64,000 nt of DNA from Amphiura filiformis (taxonomy: Eukaryota > Echinodermata > Ophiuroidea > Amphilepidida > Amphiuridae): the NCBI RefSeq assembly GCF_039555335.1, contig NC_092635.1:50240052-50304051 (forward strand), read 5' to 3'. Shown here piece after piece: positions 1 to 10,686 of this stretch. Under the pieces are notes generated by a model. The model was not told where the DNA came from. It made no database searches and was given only the letters and a program-made list of their open reading frames with translations. Within the stretch, counting starts at the first letter, position 1, and each line of letters opens with the position of its first letter. Position numbers and translations under genes: made by a program.

Positions 1-1719
1 CATACAGTAGCAGATGCATGGGTCAGTCATTTTCAATCAGAACATTTTCTTTTTTATGTTTTGACACCTGTGTATAGAATGATCTCCTAATTTGACCTCT
101 GGGTGGTTAGATCATGAGCTGGTCAAACTATAAATTTTCTGCCCCTAAGACCAATAGAACATTTTGGAATGGGCAAAAACCAGTTTTTGATGTTGACCCC
201 TCTACAAATGTTCCTTGACAAGCTTTAATTCTCGCGATTCACAATACAATGCGCCACCAGCGGTTGCTCTTGCTAGTCCAAACTTTGACCGCCAGGGTCG
301 ACATCGCCTTCCTAGCCACCATTAGGTTTTTATGCGAGTGTGATAATAATAATGCAGAAAACAGCTCCATGTGTGATCAATAGATCAAAAATGGATCTAC
401 AACAATCATTGTAACCTTCTGTTTGGTGTACATTCGCGTGTAACATAATTATATTGACATTTACACACACAATGACATGTTCCTGTGTTGAATTTGTATT
501 ACGCAGGCTTTGGATGCTGACATTTTCCCATGATGCACTGCGTATTTTGGCCTTTCCTACCACTGGAGGCGAATCGTATTGTGAATCGACCAAACTGCCC
601 TGTCAAGAATCCCACTTTGTACCGCAAGCATTTTCAGTGACTCCCTGTTCTAGACCAATTTGATATATGGATGGGCCCTTTTTCAAAAATTTCTCAATTT
701 TTCTGAAAATAGCCCAATTTTGCCTCAATCTGGCCAATTTTTTTTTAATTGGCCAGAATTCGGGGGAAAATTATGTAAAAACTAAGAAAATTTGGGTTAA
801 ATTTGGCCCAAAATTTCAACTTTTGGTCAAAATTAGTATATTGATGAGTCCACTTTCAAGTTCTCAGTAACACAATCATACCAACCCCACACTTAAGTAC
901 CCCCTGGCTACTAATCTACTATGACATACTTGGTGAACTGGATTCGTTGCAAGTATCTTGACCTGACACAACGTAAATGAAAACTGTGTATATTGCAAGC
1001 CAGACTGCAGCAACCTTGACGTGTGTTAATGCCATGCTTGCTGCGGTATATGGTCACCTCTGCATAGCAGTTGGTGCATATATCAAGGTGTGGCTTCACT
1101 AGATGGCTGGTACTGAGCCTGTTGAGAAAATAGAAACAAGAATTATAATGTGCGTATGTGTGTGTAGTTGCCCACCACAACACCGGCATGTCCAGGATCT
1201 TTTCCTGCAGGGGTCTCAGGGGGGCTTTCAGAGTTATGCAGGGGGGGGGGGCTTAATGGCTAAAATTGCCCAAAAAAAAGTGGTGCAGATTATCTTTCAA
1301 TAAAAATTTCAATAAGCTCATAATTGCGTATATGGGTATATAATTTTTAATGGTAATATTTTGATAATTTGGTACCTGGACTTAATATTTTGGCTTTATT
1401 GATGTATTGCTTTGTCCACAACTTGTTAACATCAGATCTCGAGATTTGATGATTGTCGACAATGTAAATTCTACCTGAGCAGCGCTCAAAATAAGCCCTA
1501 TCGCAGTGCAATTTGCACCCCAAAATTTTCCTGTTGTGAAACAACTTAAAGTGGTGCAAAATTGCAATACCAGTGCATTGTACTGACTTTATGTGTTGAT
1601 TGTCCGAGAATGCACTTCAAATTGCTCTGCATCTGATGAAATTGCACCACAACTTTCAAAATGGGGTGCAAAAGTGACCCCAAGGTAAAAAAAAATAATT
1701 CAAAGACTGTAGTCTGAGA
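1..1719. other. No gene recognised; unassigned intergenic DNA
   Basis: I see no conserved protein or RNA gene here. All open frames are short and show no family motif. The stretch holds a G-rich patch near 1,200-1,255, which resembles the G-rich inner part of the short hAT-type elements elsewhere in the window, but I could not define ends. Around 1,500-1,675 there are opposed copies of a 'gcaccac/gtggtgc' phrase, which suggests a decayed foldback element. Confidence 0.4.
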
Positions 1720-2105
1720 CTAAGCACTCAAGTTAGCTCAATCGATAAGGCTCTTGACTATGGTGCGAGAGGTTGCAGATTCGAACCCAGGCAGTGCCTA
1801 GTACGCTCTCGTGGATAATTGAGTTAACTTGAAATTCCCCTGGACAAGGAACTTACAGCTAATTGTCTTGTTGTCACCCGCACAAAACTTGGGGAACTGA
1901 TCATGGTTGCGATGGTCTATTGTGGAATGTCTAGGGTGTGCGCTCTTGAAGCTGCAAAGTCCCTGATTTGTTGTTAAATGGTTTGTGGAATGATATTGGG
2001 CCGTAGTGGTCAGTGACAACCTGTAAAGTGTTCTGAGGCATGTGGATCACCGTCTAGGCACTGTGCCTGGGTGTAGCGCACTATAAATCACTGTGCGTTT
2101 TTTTA
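1720..2105 (+). mobile_element. tRNA-derived SINE with LINE-like 3' tail
   Basis: The 5' end carries a tRNA-like RNA polymerase III promoter: an A box in 'TTAGCTCAATCGATAAGGC' and a B box in 'GCAGATTCGAACCC' about 35 bases later. A body follows with a 'cctggacaaggaactta' phrase, the type of conserved core seen in many deuterostome SINEs. The 3' part 'gtgtagcgcactataaatca' ending in a T-run resembles the 3' end of the LINE at 34.8-36.6 kb ('gtagagcgctatagaaatgt'). It does not fold as an intact tRNA, so it is a SINE rather than a tRNA gene. Confidence 0.65.
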
Positions 2106-3227
2106 CAGTAAACCAACATATGTTTTCTTGACAACAGCCCTAGCTAAAAAACACAAACCAAAACCTCTATAATCTAATACCGAAATAAAAAGACAAGTTT
2201 GCGCCTGATGTCGGGGCAAAGGCGTGGTGTGATTGGTTGCCAACTTGCGCAGTACGCCATTTTTGGTCTGATTGACAGGACATCATAGAATACACAAACT
2301 AGTCTTTTTAATTCAGTCTCAAAGTATATTTCTACATATCTAGGACGGCAAATGATTGTACGCAGTCGCCTATGCCAAGAGACATGATAAAAGAAACTGC
2401 TAACCTTCAATATATGCCTATTGCCTAGTAGTTCACGACTTCTTTTTTGTTTGTGACTGCCATTGAGTGTTATTTTGATTCAAAAAATGAATTTCAATTC
2501 ATTTCTGATTCAATTGTCTTATAGTTAACATGTTTAGATCCAATTCAAATTAAATTCTTATTTCGTCAAATCATTCTGATTCAATTCAAATCCAATGCAT
2601 TGAAATTAACTACTAACCAATTTCAATCCCAATTCACATCATTTAAATTAATTATCAAATTCAATTCTTACTAATAACACTGATATATTTTACCAGGCAT
2701 TTGACTAAAAGCAGTTCAGGGAGAAAGTTTATTGTAACTGATACGCTGACAATACTTGAAATGGCAGATTTGAAATACATGTTAGATGCATTTTCAAATC
2801 AATGAATTGAACTGAAAGAAACAAGCATTTTGATTCAATGCATTGAATTTAAATGAAAAAAAAAACCATTTGAAATGAAAAATGGCCAAAATCAAATTCA
2901 ATTCCTATTTTAATGCATTGAAATAACATTACTGATATAGGAATTACATCTTTTTTCATTTATTGGAGTTAGCCCCAAGGTGCACAAAAAATATGATAGG
3001 GATAAGGCTACTTCAGTTTTCACACTGTGTGCGAAGGATAACCGGTCACGGCGGTCGGTTGAATTCTTTTAAAAAATTGACTTCTCAACAGGCAAGTGGT
3101 GATGAAACTCTTTACTCTATGTTCTGTAAAAAAATCTCCCCACCTGTTCACTGGTCTTGAGAGATTGATTGAAGAAAGGATAAGAATTACAGGTGTTCAG
3201 GGTCACTCAGTATCATGCAAAAAGTAT
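2106..3227. other. AT-rich unassigned DNA with degenerate ATTCAA repeats
   Basis: No gene is visible. From about 2,465 to 2,935 the sequence is a degenerate mix of 'attcaattcaaat' and its complement, with no fixed period. A similar patch lies at about 10,760-10,960. It looks like an old simple repeat or a decayed foldback element. Confidence 0.4.
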
Positions 3228-3601
3228 GTCATAATCAGCCCTCGAATTAAACCACGGCACCCATGGCATTTTGCCGTGGGTGCCCATCCCCACTGCAGTA
3301 ATGCCCTTAAAATATGTCCTTCACCCAAGGCAGTCACTTGCCGTGCCCTCTAATGAAGTTGCCGTCGGTGCCCCAGCCTTGCCCCTTCATTATAAAATTA
3401 TCTATCAGACTATTTGTTTATTTTGTTCACTTTGCCTTGGTGCCCTTCTCAAATTTTCAACAGTTGCCATGATGCCCTCTTGAAATATTACAAATTGCAG
3501 TGCTGCTTTGCCTTTTCAGTGAAAATCCAAGGCAATTATCAACTTGCCCTAAAAAAATTGCTGTGCCCCTTCAGATCCTTAATTCGAGGGCTGGTCATAA
3601 T
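3228..3601. mobile_element. hAT-type MITE (358 bp) with 8-bp target duplication
   Basis: The element runs from 3,236 to 3,593. Its inverted ends are 'CAGCCCTCGAATTAA' and 'TTAATTCGAGGGCTG', perfect over 15 bases. The flanks are a perfect 8-bp direct repeat 'gtcataat' at 3,228-3,235 and 3,594-3,601. A CAG-start terminus plus an 8-bp duplication is the hAT superfamily signature. The interior is made of loose repeats of 'ttgccNtggtgccct' and codes for nothing, so it is non-autonomous. Confidence 0.85.
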
Positions 3602-4486
3602 AACTTTTCAACATACGGGCCCTCAATACTTTGTCTTCATTTTTATGCAACAAGTAAAATGTTTAAAAATACATGTAAATGATTTGGGTTGGATTAAGAA
3701 GCAGGATTGGTCAGCCAAGGACTACCAAACATTTTTTTTTGGTGGGGGCAGGGCTAATTGTATTCTGATTGTCAGTAGCTGGCAGATTAGGTACCCCACG
3801 TAAGCAGCGGATAGTACTGGATTGGATTCACGTACATAGTCCTGATCCATACCAGAAAGTTTAATTGAATGAACACAGCTTTCAACAGCTGCATGCAATC
3901 CAACCAGGATTGAATATCGCATATTCAAACTACAATGCGAACACACTTGTAACTGTAAACTGTTACCCAGTAAATATTATTTCCCGCGATTTTGTGCTGC
4001 ACGCCTTGGAGTTGTATAGGTTCAATGCTCATTGATCATGTTCAGTCTAAAATTTGTTTTTTAGCTGAAGTAAAGAATCCAGACCACGATCATATCAGTA
4101 CAAATGAATATTTTGTTCTGGGACTGATTTATTCTGTCATGTCTGTCGGTCGGACATCCGGGCATGAACCGGCTGACAATAGCACTGGAGTGAAAACAAC
4201 ATTTGCATTCACTGAACTCTGGAGTGTATCACAAGCTATCACACCATTGTGCCAGGTTCGACTCTCTGCAAATAAAAATATGCGATAAGTTGTTTTCACT
4301 CCAATGCATGAATGGATGTGACGTGGCCCCGACCGAGAGAATTCGGACCAATTACTAAATTGATTTAGAACCAGGCCAGGGTATCCGGCTCTTTAACTTC
4401 CAAGTTTCAACTGTAATGTTATGTAGCCCTATTTATTAACACTCGTTACACACGCCTTCTTTGGCTCTTGATATGAAGGAAAACCG
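3602..4486. other. No gene recognised; one small hairpin
   Basis: No coding or RNA gene is supported. A short inverted repeat, 'tggagtgaaaacaac' at 4,186-4,200 and 'gttgttttcactcca' at 4,289-4,303, makes a hairpin of about 118 bases, perhaps a tiny MITE remnant. Confidence 0.4.
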
Positions 4487-5088
4487 TATAAAGACAAGCG
4501 GCTAGGGAACGCAGGGGTAACCTTGTCTATCAAATACTTCATCTATTGTGTCCAATACTTAATCCAATAAGTGATCGATGTATATCGATAAAAGTAGCAT
4601 CAAGATCATGGAATTAAGCTAGGGCGGCGCGCTTTCATACTTTACGAAAAAAAACAATAATAAAAATATAAACAAAATGATGATAATAGTATAAGGTACG
4701 GTATATATAAGATTTTTTTATTAAAGAAATAAAACATTTTTTTATCATTATCATAGGCCTAAATATGAATTCGTAACGTTATAGGCCTACATTATAAATA
4801 TCCGCACGAACAGCATGACTATAGCTTGTCATAAAATGTAGGCCTAACTTGAATACAAATTACCAATTCAATTTAATAGCAGAAAAATGTCATATTAAAA
4901 TGCGCTTTGTGATTTTTTTATTTGGTTAAAACTAAGCACTTTAATAATTCTCAAATTGTTAATACAAATAGGAATGCGTCTTTTGAGTATAGGCCTAAAT
5001 ACATATTTATTAGTATTATAGTTTTGCAATATTATTTTTGTTATTATTTATATCTTGTGTTATTCAATTTTGAATTATGTTCAATTAT

Positions 5089-6092
5089 CCCAGCAAACAC
5101 AAAATGTTTTCGAGTTTTCGACATCATTCGCAAAAGGTTAGAAAAGGATGCCAGAAAATGTTTAAATGTCGGGTTATATGTGACTGGACGCGGCGAATCA
5201 GCCGTAAAGTCGGCCCCGGTCAATTTTGTTTTATTTCGTGTTTAGAAAATATACACCATAAGCTTTAAAATGGTATATCTTTTGACTTCAAACGATATCC
5301 AGAAGTGGGGTTATGATTTGTTGAACTCGGTTCCTTCGACAAAATTGTATTTTTTATCGGTTATACATGTGTCTCTTTTTCTACATTTCTGGTAATAAAT
5401 ATCCAACAGTCATAATTGGCGGTCATTTCAAATAATACCCAAGTCAACAAGGTTCAGAAATATCCTCTCATTGTTCATTGTTGATTATACATACCCAGAC
5501 AAAATACAATGCTTTGTTATCTACCACTTGAACAGGATTTAGCCAAAGCAAACAAAGACAAGAACTATTCTATAGAAATAGGTAGAAGCTTATTATCCTG
5601 TTCAGCAGTAGTATTATTGATTGATTTAAACAGCGTTTGATAAGATACTTGTCGCAACGAATTGATACACCTATGAATACGACCTTCACATACATTTGAC
5701 ACTTTAACTCAAAATACAATTTGCCGAGTTTACGGCTGATTCGCCGCGTCCACTCACATATAAAGGGTATGTAAAGGGAATAAAACTTTTTCATAACATT
5801 CAAAAAACATTTTTTGATAACTTACTGCAACTATTCTCAAACATATCATTATTTAAGCGTTGACAAAATATTTGGCAAAAATGTTTGCAGAAAATATTTT
5901 TCAATAACATTTTGAAAACATTAAAAAAAATATTTTTGTAGTGTGTTTCCATACAAAACGTTTTAAAGTGTTTTTATGACCTTTATTTAACCCGACATTT
6001 AATGTTATTAAAACGTTTTTACCAAAACCGAAACCCAAAAATATAGGCCTAACCTCTTTAAAACGTTTTAAAAACGTTTTGTGTTTGCCGGG
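5089..6092. mobile_element. MITE with CCCAGCAAACAC termini (copy 1)
   Basis: The termini are 'CCCAGCAAACAC' at the left and 'GTGTTTGCCGGG' at the right. The interior has many copies of 'aaaacgttttt' and 'cgggttatat'. A sister copy lies at 30,079-30,770, where the target duplication is TA. Here the flanking dinucleotide is 'at' on both sides. It is non-coding. About 580 bp of its length is a second element inserted at 5,180. Confidence 0.75.
5180..5757. mobile_element. MITE (578 bp) nested inside the 5,089-6,092 element
   Basis: The ends are inverted: 'GTGACTGGACGCGGCGAATC' at 5,180 and its near-complement ending 'CGCCGCGTCCACTCAC' at 5,757. They stay complementary for about 34 bases with few mismatches. 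The bases 'atat' occur on both sides (5,176-5,179 and 5,758-5,761). The sister host copy reads 'gggttatataaagg' uninterrupted near 30,173, so the empty site is visible and the duplication is 4 bp (atat, or tata if the ends are shifted by one). Confidence 0.8.
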
Positions 6093-6399
6093 ATGGCCTT
6101 TCAGACCTTCACATTAAAATGTAGATTACTCGCTAGCTTTATATTATAAATGGTCAATGATTTAATATAAAAGTTATTATAATATTATCATTATTTATAA
6201 CATTGTGATGATTTTTCATCATTATTATAAATTTTTATTTCATCATTTCAAATTGTAATATTTTATAATTTATTTAACTTTTATTCCATGCAGATTTATG
6301 CGCCCACGTTAAACTTGGTCAATTTCGCACAGTGGTACATGTCCTCTGGGGATAATTGCCTATCGATTGGATTGATCATGGATATAAACTAGACTGCGG

Positions 6400-7260
6400 A
6401 ACTCAGTCCTCAATGATAGTCAGTCTTTTATCTTTTGGTCGTTATATGACTATCATTTGAGGGACTGAGTTGTTATAATATATCTTCGAGGTGCATAACA
6501 GACACACCAAATTTGTGTCATAACAAACACCAAATTGGTGTCGATGACCTGACATGCATGCATTCTTTTGTCGAGAGTTCACAGTCTTTCAATTTGTGCC
6601 GAGTGTCCTTGGCAGATTTGACTATGCTTCAGTGGTCATGAAAGGATTCAATAGATAACCTCTGCCCCACTAATCCCCAGCTATTGTCTGAAATTGCACC
6701 TCGGAAGATATATTATAACAACTCAGTCTATCTTCCGAGGTGCAATTTCAGACAATAGCTGGGGATTAGTGGGGCAGAGGTTATCTATTGAATCCTTTCA
6801 TGACCACTGAAGCATAGTCAAGTCTGCCAAGGACACTCGGCACAAATTGAAATACGCTGGCGAAGTTACGTAATAATCGGATTAACTACCATAGCAATAG
6901 GTGAAAACAATTTTTGAATATACCGCGCTGCACTGATATGTTCAAGCGGTACCTCTGCATTGAACCATATCATACTGATCACTTGCACCTGTAAGATAAG
7001 TATCTTTGAAAAGACCAGTATTGTATTCAATCTATGATTGCAGACATACACAGGTGGTGAGTGTAAGCTACTTGTAGTGCAGCGATATGTTCAAAATTGT
7101 TTTCACCTATTGCTATGGTAATTAATCCGATTAATTACGTAACTTCGCCAGCGCGATACCATGTGAACTCTCGACAAAAGAATGCATGCATGTCAGGTCA
7201 TCGACACCAATTTGGTGTTTGTTATGACACAAATTTGGTGTTTGTTATGCACCTCGAAAT
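6400..7260. repeat. Nested palindrome cluster (four inverted-repeat pairs)
   Basis: Four pairs of arms are visible. The longest is 6,590-6,710 against 6,729-6,849, 121 bases each and nearly perfect around an 18-base spacer. The second is about 6,485-6,582 against 7,163-7,258, containing the 'accaaattggtgt' phrase. The third is 6,855-6,914 against 7,094-7,152. A small one is about 6,399-6,422 against 6,447-6,471. The order implies one foldback element whose arms were split by others. Confidence 0.75.
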
Positions 7261-7386
7261 ATGTACCTTAAAGTCTGTGTCTAGATATAAACGTATTGGT
7301 GATGTCATAAGCTTAACTTTGGTGGACAATAGAATAACCATTGATTGACAAGGTTACCCCTGCGTCCCCTAGCCGCTTGTGTATAA

Positions 7387-8031
7387 AGCGCATCAATTTT
7401 TTCATCACTGGCAAAACATGGTTTCCGAATTTTGACGCCTCCCGATTGATACATTTTTTGTAAATTTCGTGCACGGCATATGATAATGTATTTATACTTA
7501 CATGGTCGCCCCAGAATTTGTGTTGAAAATTGTCTTCATTTTGGATAAACGAATTAGATTCGTGCACCCAAAATAAAGGTGTCAAACGCGTAACTGTGGC
7601 TTCTACAAGAAGATTTTTAAGGTTAAGCTTAAACTCCGCGGTCCAGCTTATCAAGCATCAATCAGCTGATTGTGAGATGAGGGCGCCCTGCTGCAATAAC
7701 AATCAGGGTGCCAGAAAAATTGATCAAAACTATTAAAATTTAAAATAGATATAGGGTGCTGCAAAATAGGGGGTAGCATGTAGTACAAGGAACTTATACG
7801 ATGTCCTCATTCACAAACTGATACTGATACTGATACTGGTCCGAATTTTGAGCCATACAAGTTTACGTGGTGAACTAGGTAGCATGCCCGGGGTAGCATG
7901 AGATTTGTATATTTGTATCAGAACTCATTTCAACTCAACTATCTTTGGATTAATGACTGGATGTGACTTTTCAACTTTTCGGATGTTCCAGTCAGTGGAT
8001 GTTCTTGGGTTTTCCCCCATTTTGTTTTGTT
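7387..8031. other. No gene recognised
   Basis: Nothing with a protein or RNA signature is seen. A short 'actgatactgatactgat' repeat lies near 7,819-7,838. Confidence 0.4.
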
Positions 8032-8091
8032 ACACAGCCGTGACGTTAGTCACGGCTGTGTCTTTTTTCTTACAGGTTCTTCTTTCTTTCT

Positions 8092-8853
8092 TAAGTTAGG
8101 CGTGCAGCCTAACTTATTTCTTTCTTGCCATTTCTTTCTTCTTTCTTCTTTCTTTCTCACAATTTGCTACTTCTGCCACATCCTTGATCGGATTTCGACC
8201 AAACTCAGTCACAAGCAGTATTGGGTAGCTGGCTACAAAAGTTATGGGTTGTTTAACGTCAAAGGTCATCCAGGGGTCACTGGGTCAAAAAAGGTAATTT
8301 TAACCGAAAATGCTCCAATTGAGCTGAAATTTAAATGCAATGATCCTTGTGACATTCTAAACATGTTTAAAATATTTTAAAATTTATTTAAGGTCATTAA
8401 GGGGTCATAAAGGGGTCAAAGGTCAAGTTTTTGAAAATGCTCCAATTGAGCTGAAATTTAAATGCAATGATCCTTATGACATTCTTTACATTTTAAAAAT
8501 ATTTTAAAATTCATTTAAGGTCATTAAGGGGTCATAAAGGGGTCAAAGGTCAAGTTTTTCAAAATGCTCCTATTTAGCTGAAATTTAAATGCAATTATCC
8601 TTATGACATTCTTAACATTTTAAAAATATTCTAAAATTCATTTAAGGTCATTGAGGGGTCAAAGGTCAAGTTTTAAAAAAACAGCTTTCTACGATCAAGG
8701 TAGGCCTATATTAAAAAGGCAATTAATGAAACAGTCTTATTAATATTAATCCTATCCATCACAGTATTGCTGCTTGATCAGATCGTCTAACTGATCTAAC
8801 TTACCTCGTGCCTAACTTACCTCGTGCCCTTGCAAAGGGCACAGTTGCTCTAG
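8092..8853 (+). mobile_element. Helentron-like element, inner copy 1
   Basis: It starts with the palindrome 'taagttaggcgtgcagcc' plus its closing 'taactta', and ends with 'cctaacttacc', a perfect hairpin 'GTGCCCTTGCAAAGGGCAC', ten bases, and CTAG at 8,850-8,853. The body has about 2.5 tandem units of roughly 127 bp, each containing 'gagctgaaatttaaatgcaa' and 'ggggtcaaaggtcaag'. Copy 2 follows directly with the same start and end. Confidence 0.6.
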
Positions 8854-8854
8854 T

Positions 8855-9651
8855 TAAGTTAGGCGGGCAGCCTAACTTATTTCTTTCTTGCCATTTCTTT
8901 CTTTCCTCTTTCTTCTTTCTTCTTTCTCACAATTTGCTACTACTGCCACATGCTTGATCGGATTTCGACCAAACTCAGTCACAAGCAGTATTGGGTAGCT
9001 GGCTACAAAAGTTATGGGTTGTTTAACGTCAGAGGTCATCCAAGAGGTCACAGGGGTCAAAAAAGGTCATTTTAACCGAAAATGCTCTGATTGAGCTGAA
9101 ATTTAAATGCAATGATCCTTATGACATTCTAAACATGTTTAAAACATTTTAGAATTCATTGAAGGTCATTAAGGGGTCATAAAGCGGGTCAAAGGTCAAG
9201 TTTTTCAAAATGCTCCGATTGAGCTGAAATTTAAATGCAATGATCCTTATGACATTCTAAACATGTTGAAAACATTTTAAAATGCATTTAAGGTCATTTA
9301 AGGGGCAATATAGGGGTCAAAGGTCAAGTTTTCAAAATGCTTCAATTGAGCTGAAATTTAAATGCAATGATCCTTGTGACATTCTTAACATGTTTTAAAT
9401 ATTTTAAAATTCATTTAAGGTCATTAAGGGGTCATACAGCGGTCAAAGGTCAAGTTTTCAAAATGCAAGCTTTCCACGATCAAGATATATTAAAACCGCA
9501 ATTAATGAAACAGTTTATTAAAATTAATACTATCCAGCACAAAGTATTGCTGCTTGATCAGATCGTTCAGAGATATTCTCATCTTCTCTGGATCGTCACA
9601 GTCATCCGCCTAACTTACCTCGTGCCCTTGCAAAGGGCACAGTTGCTCTAG
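8855..9651 (+). mobile_element. Helentron-like element, inner copy 2
   Basis: It has the same architecture as copy 1: the start palindrome 'taagttaggcgggcagcc' at 8,855, three tandem units of about 129 bp, then 'cgcctaactta', the hairpin 'GTGCCCTTGCAAAGGGCAC' and CTAG at 9,648-9,651. The head-to-tail arrangement with copy 1 shares a single base between them. The following sequence resumes the TTCTTTC-rich stretch that precedes copy 1, as expected if both sit inside the outer element. Confidence 0.6.
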
Positions 9652-9894
9652 TTCTTTCTTCTTTCTTTCTGTCAACCATTACATTTGCTCTAGCACTCAC
9701 ATGCTTACATCGATTTTGACCTAACTTGGTCACAATGATCATTGACCGTGCCCCTACATGTCACATGAAACTTGTGGGGTCAAATGTCACGCAGGGGTCA
9801 TAGGGGTCAAAAACGTGATTTCGACTCAAAATGCATCTTCTCCTACAAATTACGTAGAACAGTGACGCCACTTGCACACATGCATTGTAATTAC

Positions 9895-10525
9895 CCAGTG
9901 TCTATAAGGTGTACACAGATTTGGGGTCAAAGGTCATTAAGGGGTAACTTCCGGTATAAAACGGAATACCTTCAAAATGTTTTATTATCTAAGGAAAACA
10001 TAGGACAATAACGGTATGTTCACATATGAGTTGCAGTTATCCAATGTATATGTGGTATTTTTTATTTGGGGTCAAAGGTCATTAAGGGGTCACTTCCGGT
10101 ATAAAACGAAATACCTTTAAAATACATCTTCTCCCACAAATTACGTAGGACAGTGACACCACTTGCACACATGCATTGTTATTACCCAGTGTCAATGTGG
10201 TGTACACATATTTGGGGTCAAAGGTCATTAAGGGGTCACTTCCGGTATAAATCGAAATACTTTCAAAAAATGTTATTAGCTAAGAAAAACATAGGAGAAT
10301 GATGGTATGTTCACACATGAATTGTGTTTTCCCAATGTATATATGGTATTTTTTATTTGGGGTCATAGGTCATTAAGGGGTCATTTCCGGTTTGAGACAA
10401 AAACTTTCAAAATGCCCTTCTGCCACAAATAACATGGCAAAGTGATGTCACGTGCACACATACATTGACATTAGCCAATGTCTATGGGGTTTCATATATT
10501 TTGTGGTCAAAGGTCATTAAGGGGT
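9895..10525 (+). repeat. Tandem repeat, ~145-bp unit (290-bp higher order)
   Basis: The phrase 'ggggtcaaaggtcattaagg' or a close variant starts at 9,923, 10,068, 10,214, 10,359 and about 10,503, so the spacing is 145-146 bp. Alternate units differ: odd ones carry 'gtgtacacat', even ones 'tatggtattttttattt', giving a 290-bp higher-order period. Confidence 0.8.
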
Positions 10526-10570
10526 AACAACACGGCTGTGTTCGTGGTCTTAGACCACAGCTAAGTCTAG

Positions 10571-10686
10571 TTTTGTTTTGTTTTGTTTGTTTTTGTTTTT
10601 GTTTTTGTTTTTGTTTTTGTTTTTGTTTTTGTTTTTGTTTTTGTTTTTGTTTTTGTTTTTTGTTTTTTATTTGTTTTGTTTTTGAA
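10571..10686. repeat. Microsatellite (TTTTTG)n
   Basis: About 110 bases are almost pure repeats of TTTTTG with TTTTG edges. It begins at the T that follows the CTAG end of the Helentron-like element. Confidence 0.9.

Larger units (their letters stand above)
4487..7386. mobile_element. Composite foldback DNA element bounded by ~65-bp inverted repeats
   Basis: The outer ends at 4,487-4,553 and 7,322-7,386 are inverted copies of each other. They share the phrase 'acaagcggctaggg', then a 'gcaggggtaaccttgtc' segment, then 'ctattgt'. Between them lie a MITE at 5,089-6,092 (itself interrupted at 5,180-5,757) and a foldback cluster at 6,400-7,260. No transposase frame is present. I infer a non-autonomous element enlarged by later insertions. 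Its family is unknown because no target duplication could be read. Confidence 0.6.
8032..10570 (+). mobile_element. Helentron/Helitron-like non-autonomous element (outer copy)
   Basis: The 5' end is a palindrome, 'acacagccgtg' followed at once by its complement (8,032-8,061). The same word recurs in the opposite sense as 'cacggctgtgt' near the 3' end (10,531). It is followed by the hairpin 'GTGGTCTTAGACCAC', about ten bases, and CTAG at 10,567-10,570. A 3' hairpin followed by CTAG and a T is the known 3' terminus of Helitron-class elements, and short subterminal inverted repeats are typical of Helentrons. The body has tandem repeats of about 145 bp. No Rep/helicase frame is present. Two related elements sit inside at 8,092-9,651. 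Confidence 0.6.

Noticed and set aside
3236..3593. Short Cys-rich proteins in the 3.1-3.8 kb region
   Set aside because: All overlapping frames translate the non-coding repeats of a hAT-type MITE.
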